A DNA stretch of 64,000 nt from Bradyrhizobium sp. SRL28 (GTDB taxonomy: Bacteria > Pseudomonadota > Alphaproteobacteria > Rhizobiales > Xanthobacteraceae), in assembly GCF_018596315.1 (NCBI RefSeq), contig NZ_JAHEAG010000013.1, positions 84,501 to 148,500 on the forward strand, given 5' to 3'. Numbering within the stretch: the stretch's first letter is position 1; each line of letters begins with the position of its first letter. This document shows, one piece after another, positions 34,500 through 42,908 of the stretch. The notes under the pieces were generated by a model. It saw only the letters and a program-made list of their open reading frames with translations. It did not search any database and was not told the origin of the DNA. Made by a program: the position numbers and the translations under genes.

Positions 34500-35100
34500 T
34501 TCTCGTGCAAATCAGTTCATCTATGCGCCGTCCCACCCGGCAAGAGGGGCGGCTCGCGATCGTCACGAAACGCGCGGTGGGATGCGCTGGACGCGGAAGC
34601 CATGACTGACGAGGCTGGCATGACGCGTACGGCGAAGTCGTGTGGTTCTGACGCCGCGGTGCTGGCGTCAAGTTGGCGGTTGCGCATCGATCCTATCGGA
34701 TCGAGCGCGGTGTCCCGCCGACGACGGTGGCAAGAAAGCCGTTCACCGGGGAGAGCACGAAGTAAGCCGTAAAGCCACTGCGCAGGGAAGGCCGGGATGC
34801 TCCGCCTGTACCTGTATGCTCGTGTGCGTTTCTTTTGTGCGCATTTGCACACGAGACCGCGGGTGCAGCGTGCACCCGGTCTTCCCTGCGCCCTCTCTCT
34901 TTCGAGAGGGTGAAATCGAAGCAAAGCTCGGGCGAATTTCGTCGCGAGAACGCCGCCTCATATTCAGTTGTCATCGTCCGCCTTGTGCGCAATTGCGCAC
35001 TGGGGCGGACGATCCAGTATTCCAGAGGCGCCAGTGATTGAATCGAGAAGCCGCGGCGTACTGGATGCCCCGCCTTCGCGGGGCATGACAGGCAGGGGTG
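34500..35100. repeat. Noncoding region of dispersed Bradyrhizobium-type repeats
   Basis: The gap between the membrane protein gene and the zinc operon (34352-35131) contains no credible gene. Its composition is of several inverted repeats: CCCTCTC/GAGAGGG near 34892-34911, GGGTGCA/TGCACCC near 34861-34877, and the large palindrome at 34973-35013. CTGGATGCCCCGCCTTCGCG follows, forming a further GCCCCGC/GCGGGGC stem. The short frames here encode Arg/Ser/Pro-rich peptides of a type often mis-annotated in Bradyrhizobium, so I regard this as multi-copy intergenic repeat DNA, from memory rather than comparison. Confidence 0.6.
34973..35013. repeat. Nested palindrome
   Basis: The arms ATCGTCCGCC (34973-34982) and GGCGGACGAT (35004-35013) enclose a perfect 16-base palindrome GTGCGCAATTGCGCAC (34985-35000). 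The whole could form a cruciform or long RNA hairpin. It is probably the core of a dispersed element. Confidence 0.75.
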
Positions 35101-35116
35101 CGTGGACTCCCGTAAT

Positions 35117-35129
35117 GTTATAATATAAC
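35117..35129 (+). promoter_or_regulatory. Zur-like operator containing a consensus -10
   Basis: GTTATA-A-TATAAC is a perfect 13-base palindrome that matches the core of alphaproteobacterial Zur boxes (TGTTATAATATAACA). It contains TATAAT at 35119-35124, an exact sigma-70 -10 hexamer. A start about seven bases on would fall at 35131-35132, which is the ATG of the His-rich gene. Zur bound here would block the promoter when zinc is ample. No good -35 hexamer is visible. Confidence 0.72.
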
Positions 35130-35131
35130 GT

Positions 35132-35329
35132 ATGTCCATGCCTCACGCCCATTCCCACGACCACGCGCATCATCACCACAGCCACGCCCATTCCCATGGC
35201 CCGGCGACGCCACATCCGGCGCAACCGGCTCCCTGGTCGATCCTGCGCATGACCGTGGCAGCCCGCCTTGCCGCGGCGCTCGCGGTCAGCGCCGCTCTGT
35301 GGGCCGTTGTGCTTGTCGCGATGAGGTGA
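35132..35329 (+). CDS. His-rich small membrane protein
   Basis: A 65-residue protein; the first 22 residues contain eleven histidines (HAHSHDHAHHHHSHAHSH), then a Pro-rich turn and one membrane helix (LAAALAVSAALWAVVLVAM). It is the first gene after the Zur-like operator and ends two bases before the transporter ATPase. It has no ribosome site, which fits a leaderless mRNA. The His tract probably binds zinc near the transporter, standing in for the His-rich loop absent from the ZnuA-like protein. The function is inferred from context. Confidence 0.72.
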   Translation: MSMPHAHSHDHAHHHHSHAHSHGPATPHPAQPAPWSILRMTVAARLAAALAVSAALWAVVLVAMR

Positions 35330-35331
35330 GC

Positions 35332-36087
35332 ATGGCCGCGCAGCTCAAATTCCACAACGTCACGCTGGGCTACGACCGGCATCCGGCGGTGCATCACCTC
35401 AACGGCGAGGTGGCCGCGGGCGCGCTGGTGGCGGTGATCGGGCCGAACGGCGCCGGCAAGTCGACGTTGTTTCGCGGGCTCGCCGGCATTTTGAAACCGC
35501 TCTCGGGGTCGATCGATCTCGGCGGCCTCGATATTCGCGACATCGCCTATCTGCCGCAGAGCGTCGACATCGACCGCAGCTTTCCGATTTCGGTGTTCGA
35601 TCTGGTCGGCACTGGCCTGTGGCGCTCCACCGGATTTTTCGGCGGCATGGGCAAGGCGGAGCGGGAGAAGATCACCAAGGCGCTCGCCGCCGTCGGCCTC
35701 AACGGATTTGAGAACCGCTCGATCGGCACGCTCTCCGGCGGCCAGATGCAGCGCATGCTGTTCGCGCGCGTGCTGCTGCAGGATGCGCGCCTGATCGTGC
35801 TGGACGAGCCGTTCAATGCCATCGACACGAAGACCTCGGCCGATCTGCTCGGGCTGGTGAAGCGCTGGCACGGCGAAGGCCGCACCGTGCTGGCGGCGCT
35901 GCACGACATGGAGCTGGTGCGCGATCATTTCCCGGAAACCTTGCTGCTCGCGCGCGGGCCGGTGGCGTGGGGCGCGACCGCCGAGGTGCTGACCGCGGAA
36001 AACCTGATGGTCGCGCTGCGGATGTGCGAGGCGTTCGACGACAGCGCCGCCGCCTGCGTCGACGATATGCCCTCGCAGGCCGCGTGA
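35332..36087 (+). CDS. znuC: Zinc/manganese ABC transporter ATPase
   Basis: A 251-residue ATPase of the metal (MZT) family. Walker A is GPNGAGKSTLF, the signature LSGGQMQRMLFARVLL and Walker B RLIVLDEPFNAID. The start at ATG 35332 gives MAAQLKFHNVTLGYDRHP. The stop overlaps the permease start (TGATG). It energises metal import together with the next two genes; zinc is the likely ion from the upstream Zur-like site and the His-rich and COG0523 neighbours. Confidence 0.9.
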   Translation: MAAQLKFHNVTLGYDRHPAVHHLNGEVAAGALVAVIGPNGAGKSTLFRGLAGILKPLSGSIDLGGLDIRDIAYLPQSVDIDRSFPISVFDLVGTGLWRSTGFFGGMGKAEREKITKALAAVGLNGFENRSIGTLSGGQMQRMLFARVLLQDARLIVLDEPFNAIDTKTSADLLGLVKRWHGEGRTVLAALHDMELVRDHFPETLLLARGPVAWGATAEVLTAENLMVALRMCEAFDDSAAACVDDMPSQAA

Positions 36088-36956
36088 TGCTCTACGACGC
36101 GCTGATCGCGCCCTTCACCGAATTCGAGTTCATGCGCCGCGCGCTCGCCGCCGTGATCGCGCTCGCGCTGGGCGCTGCGCCGATTGGCGTATTTTTGATG
36201 CTGCGGCGGATGAGCCTCGTCGGCGACGCGATGGCGCATGCGATCCTGCCGGGCGCGGCGATCGGCTTCCTGGTCTCCGGTATCAACCTGTTTGCGATGA
36301 CGACGGGCGGGCTGATCGCAGGCTTCACCGTCGCGATCCTTGCCGGCGTGGTGGCACGCACCACCGAGCTCAAGGAAGACGCCTCGCTCGCGACCTTCTA
36401 TCTGGTGTCGCTCGCGCTCGGCGTCACCATCGTCTCGGTCAAGGGCACCAATATCGACCTGCTGCATGTGCTGTTCGGCAACATCCTGGCGATGGACGAC
36501 CAGACGCTGCTGGTGATCGCCTTCAACGCCACGATTACGCTGCTGGTCATGGCCGTGATCTTCCGGCCGCTGGTGATCGAATGTGTCGACCCGATATTCC
36601 TGCGCACCGTCTCTCGCGCCGGTGCGCCCGCGCATCTGGCGTTCCTGGCGCTGGTCGTGATCAATCTCGTCAACGGCTTTCACGCGCTCGGCACGCTGCT
36701 CGGCGTCGGCCTGATGATCCTGCCCGCCGGCATCGCGCGCTTCTGGTCGCGCGACATCACCGGCATGATCTGCATCGCGGTCGCCAGCGCGATCGTCTCC
36801 GGCTATGCCGGGCTGGTGCTGTCGTTTCAGACCAAGATTCCTTCGGGACCTGCAATTATTCTGATTGCTGCGGGGATTTACGTGGTCTCGCTATTGTTTG
36901 GCCCCGTCAGCGGCCTGGTCCGGCAGATGTTCCCCGGCCGTCACCTCGAGGCGTAG
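36087..36956 (+). CDS. znuB: Zinc/manganese ABC transporter permease
   Basis: A 289-residue inner-membrane permease of the ABC-3 family, with about eight helices. LMLRRMSLVGDAMAHAILPGAAIGFLVSG is the family signature, followed by LVSLALGVTIVSVKGTNIDLLHVLFGNILAM and LLGVGLMILPAGIARFW. It is translationally coupled to the ATPase and lies two bases before the binding-protein start, so the three form one operon. Confidence 0.9.
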   Translation: MLYDALIAPFTEFEFMRRALAAVIALALGAAPIGVFLMLRRMSLVGDAMAHAILPGAAIGFLVSGINLFAMTTGGLIAGFTVAILAGVVARTTELKEDASLATFYLVSLALGVTIVSVKGTNIDLLHVLFGNILAMDDQTLLVIAFNATITLLVMAVIFRPLVIECVDPIFLRTVSRAGAPAHLAFLALVVINLVNGFHALGTLLGVGLMILPAGIARFWSRDITGMICIAVASAIVSGYAGLVLSFQTKIPSGPAIILIAAGIYVVSLLFGPVSGLVRQMFPGRHLEA

Positions 36957-36958
36957 TC

Positions 36959-37828
36959 ATGATCCGGCTCTGGCTCATCGCTCTCACTCTGATCGCGGCT
37001 GTTGGTCCGGCCCGCGCCGCGGATCGCCTCAACGTCGTCGCCAGCTTCTCGATCATCGGCGACTTCGTCCGCAATGTCGGCGGCGATCGTGTCAACGTGA
37101 CAACGCTGGTCGGTCCCAACAGCGATGCACATGTCTATGTGCCGACGCCTTCGGATACAAAAAAAGTGGCGGATGCGAAGCTCGTCTTCGTCAACGGTCT
37201 CGGCTTTGAGGGCTGGTTGTCGCGGCTGGTGAAATCCGCCGGCGGCAAGGCTTCTGTCGTGACCTCGACATCTGGCATTGCGCCGCTCAAGCTCGGTTCG
37301 GAGGCCGATCCGCACGCCTGGCAATCGGTTGCGAACGCGAAGATCTATGTCGCCAATATCCGCGATGCGCTGGCTGCGGCTGCTCCTTCGGACGCCGAAG
37401 CGTTCAAATCCGGGGCGAGTGCCTATCTGGCCGAGCTCGATGCGCTGGAGCGCGAGGTGCGCGAGGGGATCGCGAAAATTCCGGAGAACCGCCGCAAGGT
37501 GATCTCGACCCACAATGCCTTCGGCTATTTCGCCACCGCCTATGGCGTCGAATTCATCGCGCCGCTCGGCGTCTCGACCGAATCCGAGGCCAGCGCCCGC
37601 GATATCGCAAGGATCATCACCCAGGTCAGGACCGCCAGAATACCGGCGGTGTTCCTCGAAAATATCAGCGATCCCCGCCTGATGGGCCGGATCTCGGCCG
37701 AGACCGGCGCCAGGGTCGGCGGAACGCTCTATTCGGACAGCCTGACGGCCGAAAAGGGCGATTCTCCCACTTACATTGCAATGGTCAGGCACAATATAAA
37801 GGCCTTGACCAGCGCGCTGAGCCCATAG
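36959..37828 (+). CDS. znuA: Zinc/manganese ABC transporter binding protein
   Basis: A 289-residue periplasmic cluster A-I binding protein. Signal peptide residues 1-20 end in GPARA. Metal ligands are His58 (DAHVYVPT), His119 (DPHAWQS), His185 (STHNAFGY) and Asp260 (LYSDSLT), the usual three His plus Asp set. The His-rich loop seen in many ZnuA proteins is missing; the residues after His58 are PTPSDTKK. That gives some weight to manganese, but operon content favours zinc. It ends 50 bases before the COG0523 gene. Confidence 0.88.
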   Translation: MIRLWLIALTLIAAVGPARAADRLNVVASFSIIGDFVRNVGGDRVNVTTLVGPNSDAHVYVPTPSDTKKVADAKLVFVNGLGFEGWLSRLVKSAGGKASVVTSTSGIAPLKLGSEADPHAWQSVANAKIYVANIRDALAAAAPSDAEAFKSGASAYLAELDALEREVREGIAKIPENRRKVISTHNAFGYFATAYGVEFIAPLGVSTESEASARDIARIITQVRTARIPAVFLENISDPRLMGRISAETGARVGGTLYSDSLTAEKGDSPTYIAMVRHNIKALTSALSP

Positions 37829-37878
37829 GGCAGGGGCCTCCCTGCTTGCTCGTGCGATCATTCCGCTCCGGAGTTATT

Positions 37879-38931
37879 ATGTCTGAACTTTCATCCCAAA
37901 AAATTCCAGTGACCGTGCTGACGGGCTATCTCGGCGCCGGCAAGACCACGCTGCTCAACCGCATCCTGTCGGAAAACCACGGCAAGAAGTACGCCGTCAT
38001 CGTCAACGAATTCGGCGAGATCGGCATCGACAACGACCTCATCATCGGCGCCGACGAAGAGGTGTTCGAAATGAACAATGGCTGCGTCTGCTGCACCGTG
38101 CGCGGCGACCTCGTGCGCATCATGGACGGCCTGATGAAGCGCAAGGGCAAGTTCGACGCCATCATCGTCGAGACCACGGGATTGGCGGACCCGGCCCCGG
38201 TGGCGCAGACCTTCTTCGTCGACGAGGACGTGCAGAAGAACGCCCGGCTCGACGCGGTCGTGACGGTGGCTGATGCAAAGTGGCTGAGCGACCGTCTCAA
38301 GGACGCTCCCGAGGCCAAGAACCAGATCGCGTTCGCAGACGTAATCGTGCTGAACAAGACCGATCTCGTTTCCAAGGCCGAGCTGGCCGAAGTCGAGGCC
38401 CGCATCCGCGGCATCAATCCGTATGCAAAGCTGCACCGCACCGAGCGCTGCAAGGTCGCGCTGTCGGACGTGCTGGAGCGCGGCGCGTTCGATCTGGATC
38501 GCATCCTGGAGATCGAGCCGGAATTCCTCGACGCCGGCGACGGCCACGATCATCACCACGATCACCATCATGGCCATGACCACCACCACGATCACAGCCA
38601 TAGCCATGGCGGGCTGAAGCATTATCACGACGAGGACATGCAATCGCTGTCGCTGCGGTCGGACAAGCCGCTCGACCCCACCCTATTCATGCCGTGGCTG
38701 CAAAACCTCGTCGCCACCGAGGGCCAGAAGATTTTGCGCTCGAAGGGCATCCTCGCCTTCACCGACGACGACGATCGCTATGTATTCCAGGGCGTGCATA
38801 TGATGCTGGAGGGCGATCACCAGCGGAAGTGGAAGGACGGCGAGCCGCGCGAAAGCCGCGTCGTCTTCATCGGCCGCGAATTGCCGGAGCAGAAGATCCG
38901 CGACGGTTTCGAAAGCTGTATCACGACGTGA
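37879..38931 (+). CDS. COG0523 GTPase (CobW/ZigA-like metallochaperone)
   Basis: A 350-residue GTPase starting at ATG 37879 after CGGAG. Walker A is GYLGAGKTT (residues 16-24), the metal motif is Cys69-Val-Cys71-Cys72, and NKTD gives guanine specificity. A tract with about 18 histidines (near residues 217-245) precedes the CobW C-terminal domain. Such proteins hand zinc to client enzymes during starvation. Membership in the zinc operon and the shared ATG/TGA with the WD40-like gene support that role over cobalamin synthesis. Confidence 0.9.
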   Translation: MSELSSQKIPVTVLTGYLGAGKTTLLNRILSENHGKKYAVIVNEFGEIGIDNDLIIGADEEVFEMNNGCVCCTVRGDLVRIMDGLMKRKGKFDAIIVETTGLADPAPVAQTFFVDEDVQKNARLDAVVTVADAKWLSDRLKDAPEAKNQIAFADVIVLNKTDLVSKAELAEVEARIRGINPYAKLHRTERCKVALSDVLERGAFDLDRILEIEPEFLDAGDGHDHHHDHHHGHDHHHDHSHSHGGLKHYHDEDMQSLSLRSDKPLDPTLFMPWLQNLVATEGQKILRSKGILAFTDDDDRYVFQGVHMMLEGDHQRKWKDGEPRESRVVFIGRELPEQKIRDGFESCITT

Positions 38932-39947
38932 TGAAAGAGTTTGATCCGGGCGAAATGCCCTCCATCGCTTCCCTCACCGACAAGGTACGGGCGTTGCCTG
39001 TCGGCATGCCCGTCACGTCGATTCATTTCCTCGGTGACACCGCGGTGTTCATCGGCGCCGAGGAAAACGCCGCGATGGCCAATGAGGCGGGTGAAGTCTC
39101 GACCGTCGCCGTTCATGGCGGCGCCGTGCTGTGCGCGGCGTCCGACGGCAAGCGCATCGTCACCGGCGGCGACGACGGCAAGCTCGTTGCGCTGAATGCG
39201 AAGGGCGAGACGTCGGCACTGGCGACCGATACAAAACGGCGCTGGATCGACAATGTCGCGCTGCATCCCGATGGCGCCGTGGCGTGGTCGGCGGGCAAGA
39301 CCGCGTTTGTCCGCAGCGGCAAGGGTGAGGAGAAGAGCTTTGATGCTCCCTCGACCGTCGGCGGACTGGCCTTCGCGCCGAAGGGCCTGCGCGTAGCGAT
39401 CGCCCATTACAATGGCGTGACGCTGTGGTTTCCCAACATGGCGGCGAAGCCGGAATTTTTGGAATGGGCCGGCTCGCATCTCGGCGTTACCTTCAGCCCC
39501 GACAACAAATTCCTGGTCACCACCATGCATGAGCCGGCGCTGCACGGCTGGCGGCTTGCCGATAACCGGCACATGCGAATGAGCGGCTATCCCGGCCGCG
39601 TCCGCTCGATGTCGTGGAGCGTGGGTGGCAAGGGGCTCGCCACCTCCGGCGCCGACACCGTGATCATCTGGCCGTTCACCAGCAAGGACGGTCCGATGGG
39701 CAAGGAGCCGGCGATGCTGGCGCCATTGCAGGCACGCGTCTCCATGGTCGCCTGTCATCCGAAGCAGGACATCATGGCGACGGGCTATAGCGATGGCACC
39801 GTATTGATCGTGCGGCTCGAGGACGGCGCGGAAATTCTGGTGCGCCGCAATGGCAGCGAGCCGGTCTCGGCGCTGGCCTGGAACGCCAAGGGCACGCTGC
39901 TGGCCTTCGGCACCGAGGACGGCGACGCCGGGATCCTGGAATTCTAG
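38931..39947 (+). CDS. WD40-repeat-like protein
   Basis: A 338-residue beta-propeller candidate. Repeated blades of the form GGAVLCAASDGKRIVTGGDDGKLVAL, LGVTFSPDNKFLVTTMHEPALHGW and SMSWSVGGKGLATSGADTVIIWPF can be seen, about six or seven. There is no signal peptide. Its ATG overlaps the GTPase stop (ATGA type), so it is tightly coupled to that gene. WD40 proteins are scaffolds, so it may be the GTPase's partner or client adaptor in zinc starvation. I know of no proven function. Confidence 0.85.
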   Translation: MKEFDPGEMPSIASLTDKVRALPVGMPVTSIHFLGDTAVFIGAEENAAMANEAGEVSTVAVHGGAVLCAASDGKRIVTGGDDGKLVALNAKGETSALATDTKRRWIDNVALHPDGAVAWSAGKTAFVRSGKGEEKSFDAPSTVGGLAFAPKGLRVAIAHYNGVTLWFPNMAAKPEFLEWAGSHLGVTFSPDNKFLVTTMHEPALHGWRLADNRHMRMSGYPGRVRSMSWSVGGKGLATSGADTVIIWPFTSKDGPMGKEPAMLAPLQARVSMVACHPKQDIMATGYSDGTVLIVRLEDGAEILVRRNGSEPVSALAWNAKGTLLAFGTEDGDAGILEF

Positions 39948-40030
39948 GCGCCTCGGACAGGTCCAGTTCCCCACGGAACCATGCGCCTTGCCGGCCGTTG
40001 ACTTCACGAACAATTTCGTGGGGTTGAACA

Positions 40031-40366
40031 ATGCCTGCCGATGACCGCCAACGCGAATACCGACGGGAAATGCTGCTCGCGTCCGCGCTGATCGCGGCCG
40101 GGCTGGTCATATCGGCGCTTGCGCTGACCGCTCTCACCGCGCGCGATCCCCAGCAAATCGCGCAGGCGACGCCGCCTACGCAATCGACGCCGGGCGCGGA
40201 AACGAAGCCGTCCGCGCCATCCGAACCGGCCACGACCGGCCAACGGCCATCGGACATTCCGCCGCAACCGGCCCGTCCCGACGCAGACGCGCAGAAGGCG
40301 GGCGCTCAGCCCGCGCTGCCGCCGGCGCCGGCCGAGAAGGTTGCGCCGCCGATTCGCGAGAAGTGA
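40031..40366 (+). CDS. Single-pass membrane protein with Pro/Ala-rich tail
   Basis: A 111-residue protein. A charged N terminus (MPADDRQREYRREM) leads to one membrane helix (LLASALIAAGLVISALALTAL) and then ~75 residues rich in Pro, Ala, Gln and Thr, probably disordered and periplasmic. No domain is recognised. It lies 83 bases after the zinc operon in the same direction but need not belong to it. Confidence 0.6.
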   Translation: MPADDRQREYRREMLLASALIAAGLVISALALTALTARDPQQIAQATPPTQSTPGAETKPSAPSEPATTGQRPSDIPPQPARPDADAQKAGAQPALPPAPAEKVAPPIREK

Positions 40367-40590
40367 TCCCACTTCCGTCACGCCAATTGTGCAATCGCAA
40401 AATCGTGGGCTGGCGAAACCGGCGGTACGCGTCCTGACGCATCAATGTGCAGGAATGTGACCTCATCCGCTCGTATCAATTTGTATGAGGGGCGCCGCCT
40501 TCGAACGCCTTGTGTTGATCCCCAACAAGCGGTTAGGCTTGCTGCAATAACAGCCGGCAACCCAAATAACAGCCGGTCAGGGAGTGACGC

Positions 40591-41532
40591 ATGCGTGAGT
40601 TAACGCCTGAAACGATCACGGACGCCGTGCTCGACCAGATGGCGACGACGCCGGACCCGCGCCTGAAGACGATCATGGCGTCGGCGGTCAAGCACCTCCA
40701 TGCCTTCGCCCGCGAGGTCAATCTGACGCCGGCGGAATGGATCAAGGGCATCGAATTCATGACCGCCGCCGGCAAGATGTGTTCGCCGGAACGGCAGGAA
40801 TTCATCCTGCTGTCCGACACGCTCGGCCTCTCTGCGCTCGTCAACGGCCTGCACGACGCCACCGCCCTCGAGGAAGCCACCCATACCAGCCTGCTCGGTC
40901 CATTTTACCGCGAGGCCACGCCGACGCTCGCCGCCGGCAGTTCGATCGCCAAGAACCCGAAGCCGGGCAGCGAGTGCGTGCTTTATGGCCGTGTCACCGA
41001 TGCCACCGGCAAGCCGGTCGCCAACGCCACCATCTCGATCTGGCAAACCGGCGCTGACGGCCTCTATGACATTCAGGCGAGCGCGACGTCGGTCGACTAT
41101 CGCGGCGTGTTCGCAACCGATGCTGATGGCGTCTATGTGCTGCGCACTGTGAAACCACTCGGATACTCGATCCCGATGGATGGGCCGGTCGGTGCCATGG
41201 TGAAGGCGCAGGCGCGGCATGGCATGCGGCCGGCGCATATTCACTTCCTGGTCGGCGCGCCGGGCTATCGCGAACTGGTCACGGCGCTCTATCTGCGCGA
41301 CGATCCGCATCTGGCTGACGATGTCGTATTCGGCTCGTCCGGCGATCTCGCCGTCGACGTGGCGGCAAACGACCCGGACTGTCCGATCAAGGGCATGCCG
41401 AGCATCCGCTTCGACATGCGGGTTTCGCGTGAAAGCGAGGCCGACAAGACCAGCGGGCGCGTCGGCGCCGATCCGTCGGCGATCATGAAAAAATCGGCCA
41501 GAAACGAAGCCGCGCCGGTGGGAGCCAAATAA
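40591..41532 (+). CDS. Intradiol ring-cleavage dioxygenase (hydroxyquinol/catechol 1,2-dioxygenase)
   Basis: A 313-residue non-heme Fe(III) enzyme that opens aromatic diols or triols between the hydroxyls. An N-terminal helical dimerisation domain (residues ~1-100) has the dioxygenase_N pattern with TSLLGPFYR. The catalytic beta-sandwich supplies iron ligands Tyr159 (GLYD), Tyr192 (LGYSIP), His216 and His218 (PAHIHF). Length and N-domain fit hydroxyquinol 1,2-dioxygenases best. Transport genes follow 89 bases on, but no maleylacetate reductase is nearby. Confidence 0.88.
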   Translation: MRELTPETITDAVLDQMATTPDPRLKTIMASAVKHLHAFAREVNLTPAEWIKGIEFMTAAGKMCSPERQEFILLSDTLGLSALVNGLHDATALEEATHTSLLGPFYREATPTLAAGSSIAKNPKPGSECVLYGRVTDATGKPVANATISIWQTGADGLYDIQASATSVDYRGVFATDADGVYVLRTVKPLGYSIPMDGPVGAMVKAQARHGMRPAHIHFLVGAPGYRELVTALYLRDDPHLADDVVFGSSGDLAVDVAANDPDCPIKGMPSIRFDMRVSRESEADKTSGRVGADPSAIMKKSARNEAAPVGAK

Positions 41533-41621
41533 TCTCGGTCTGAACTAACCATTCGCAGCGACCGGACGGAGATCCGGCGGAATCGAAATGACTGATAACA
41601 ACGACAAATGAGGGGGACGCA

Positions 41622-42866
41622 ATGAAACGCAGGACATTCCTTGGCGGTGCGATGGCCGTCGCAGTGGTTGGGCAGGGCTCGCGCGCGCTGGCGCAGCAGC
41701 CGCCGATCAAGATCGGCATGTCGATGCCGCAAACCGGCGGTCTTGCCGGCGGCGGCAAGGCTTCGCTGCTCGGCATCGAAATCTGGCGCGACGACATCAA
41801 TGCCAAGGGCGGCCTGCTCGGCCGCAAGGTCGAACTGGTCGTCTATGACGACAAGTCGAGCGCATCAGAGACGCCGGCGATCTACGCCAAGCTTGTCGAC
41901 GTCGACAAGGTCGATCTCCTGTTCGCGCCTTACGCGACCGTGCCGACCGCGCCGATCATGCCGTTCGTCAAGCAGCGCGGCCTGCTGCTGATGGGGAATT
42001 TCTCGTTCCAGGTAAACAGCAAGGTCGGCCACGACATGTGGTTCAACAATGCGCCCTGGGGCCCGGCCGACAGCTGGGCGGCCTCGTTCCTCGATCTGGC
42101 GCAGAAGGCCGGCGGCAAGAGCATGGCGCTGCTCACGGCGGACCAGGAATTCGCGCAAAACCTCGCGCTGACCGCACGCGACGTCGCCAAGAAGCGCAAC
42201 ATACCGGTTGTCTTCGACCAGTCCTATCCGCCGAACACGGTGGAATTCGCTTCCATCATCCGCGCGCTCAAGGCCGCCAAGCCCGACATCGTCTATGTCG
42301 CGTCGTATCCGCCCGACTCGGCCGGCATCCTGCGCGCCGTGAACGAGATCGGGATCGGCGACGACGTCAAGATCTTCGGCGGCGGCATGGTCGGCCTGCA
42401 GTTCGCGGCCGTGATGTCCAATCTGGGTTCGCTGCTCAATGGCGTCGTGAACTACAATACCTGGCTGCCTGAATCGAGCATGTATTTCGACGGCACCAAG
42501 GCGTTTTTCGACACCTATACCAAGCGCGCCATCGAGGCCAAGGTCGATCCACTCGGTTACTATCTGGCGCCGTTCGGTTATGCGATGGGACAGATGATCG
42601 ATGCGGCGGTCGGTGCGACCAAGTCGCTCGACCAGAAGGGCATCGCCAAATATCTGCGCGATAACGAGCACAAGACCATCGTCGGGCCGATCGCGTTTTC
42701 GGCAGATGGCGAGCGCAAGGAAACGGCGACGCTACAGGCACAGTTCCGGGGCGTGAAGGACAAGGACATCGAACAGTTCCGGTCCTCCGGCAAGCAGGTG
42801 ATCCTGTTCCCCGAGAAGCTGAAGACTGGAAGTCTCATCAGTCCCTTCGAGGCTGCTCGAAAGTAG
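41622..42866 (+). CDS. Branched-chain amino-acid-type ABC transporter binding protein
   Basis: A 414-residue periplasmic type I binding protein. The leader MKRRTFLGGAMAVAVVGQ resembles a Tat signal and ends at ALAQQ. PIKIGMSMPQTGGLAGGGKASLLGIEIW is the family start. It is the first gene of a complete Liv-type transporter (five genes, all one direction). These systems in soil alphaproteobacteria import aromatic acids, amides and other compounds as well as amino acids, so with the dioxygenase upstream an aromatic substrate is plausible. Confidence 0.88.
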   Translation: MKRRTFLGGAMAVAVVGQGSRALAQQPPIKIGMSMPQTGGLAGGGKASLLGIEIWRDDINAKGGLLGRKVELVVYDDKSSASETPAIYAKLVDVDKVDLLFAPYATVPTAPIMPFVKQRGLLLMGNFSFQVNSKVGHDMWFNNAPWGPADSWAASFLDLAQKAGGKSMALLTADQEFAQNLALTARDVAKKRNIPVVFDQSYPPNTVEFASIIRALKAAKPDIVYVASYPPDSAGILRAVNEIGIGDDVKIFGGGMVGLQFAAVMSNLGSLLNGVVNYNTWLPESSMYFDGTKAFFDTYTKRAIEAKVDPLGYYLAPFGYAMGQMIDAAVGATKSLDQKGIAKYLRDNEHKTIVGPIAFSADGERKETATLQAQFRGVKDKDIEQFRSSGKQVILFPEKLKTGSLISPFEAARK

Positions 42867-42908
42867 GCCTCGTGGCTTTTCCGGCTCGGAGCCAAGGGGG
42901 AACCTGAC

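Noticed and set aside
34427..34924. Short Arg/Ser/Pro-rich frames on both strands
   Set aside because: They lie in repeat DNA, overlap each other in several frames and lack ribosome sites.
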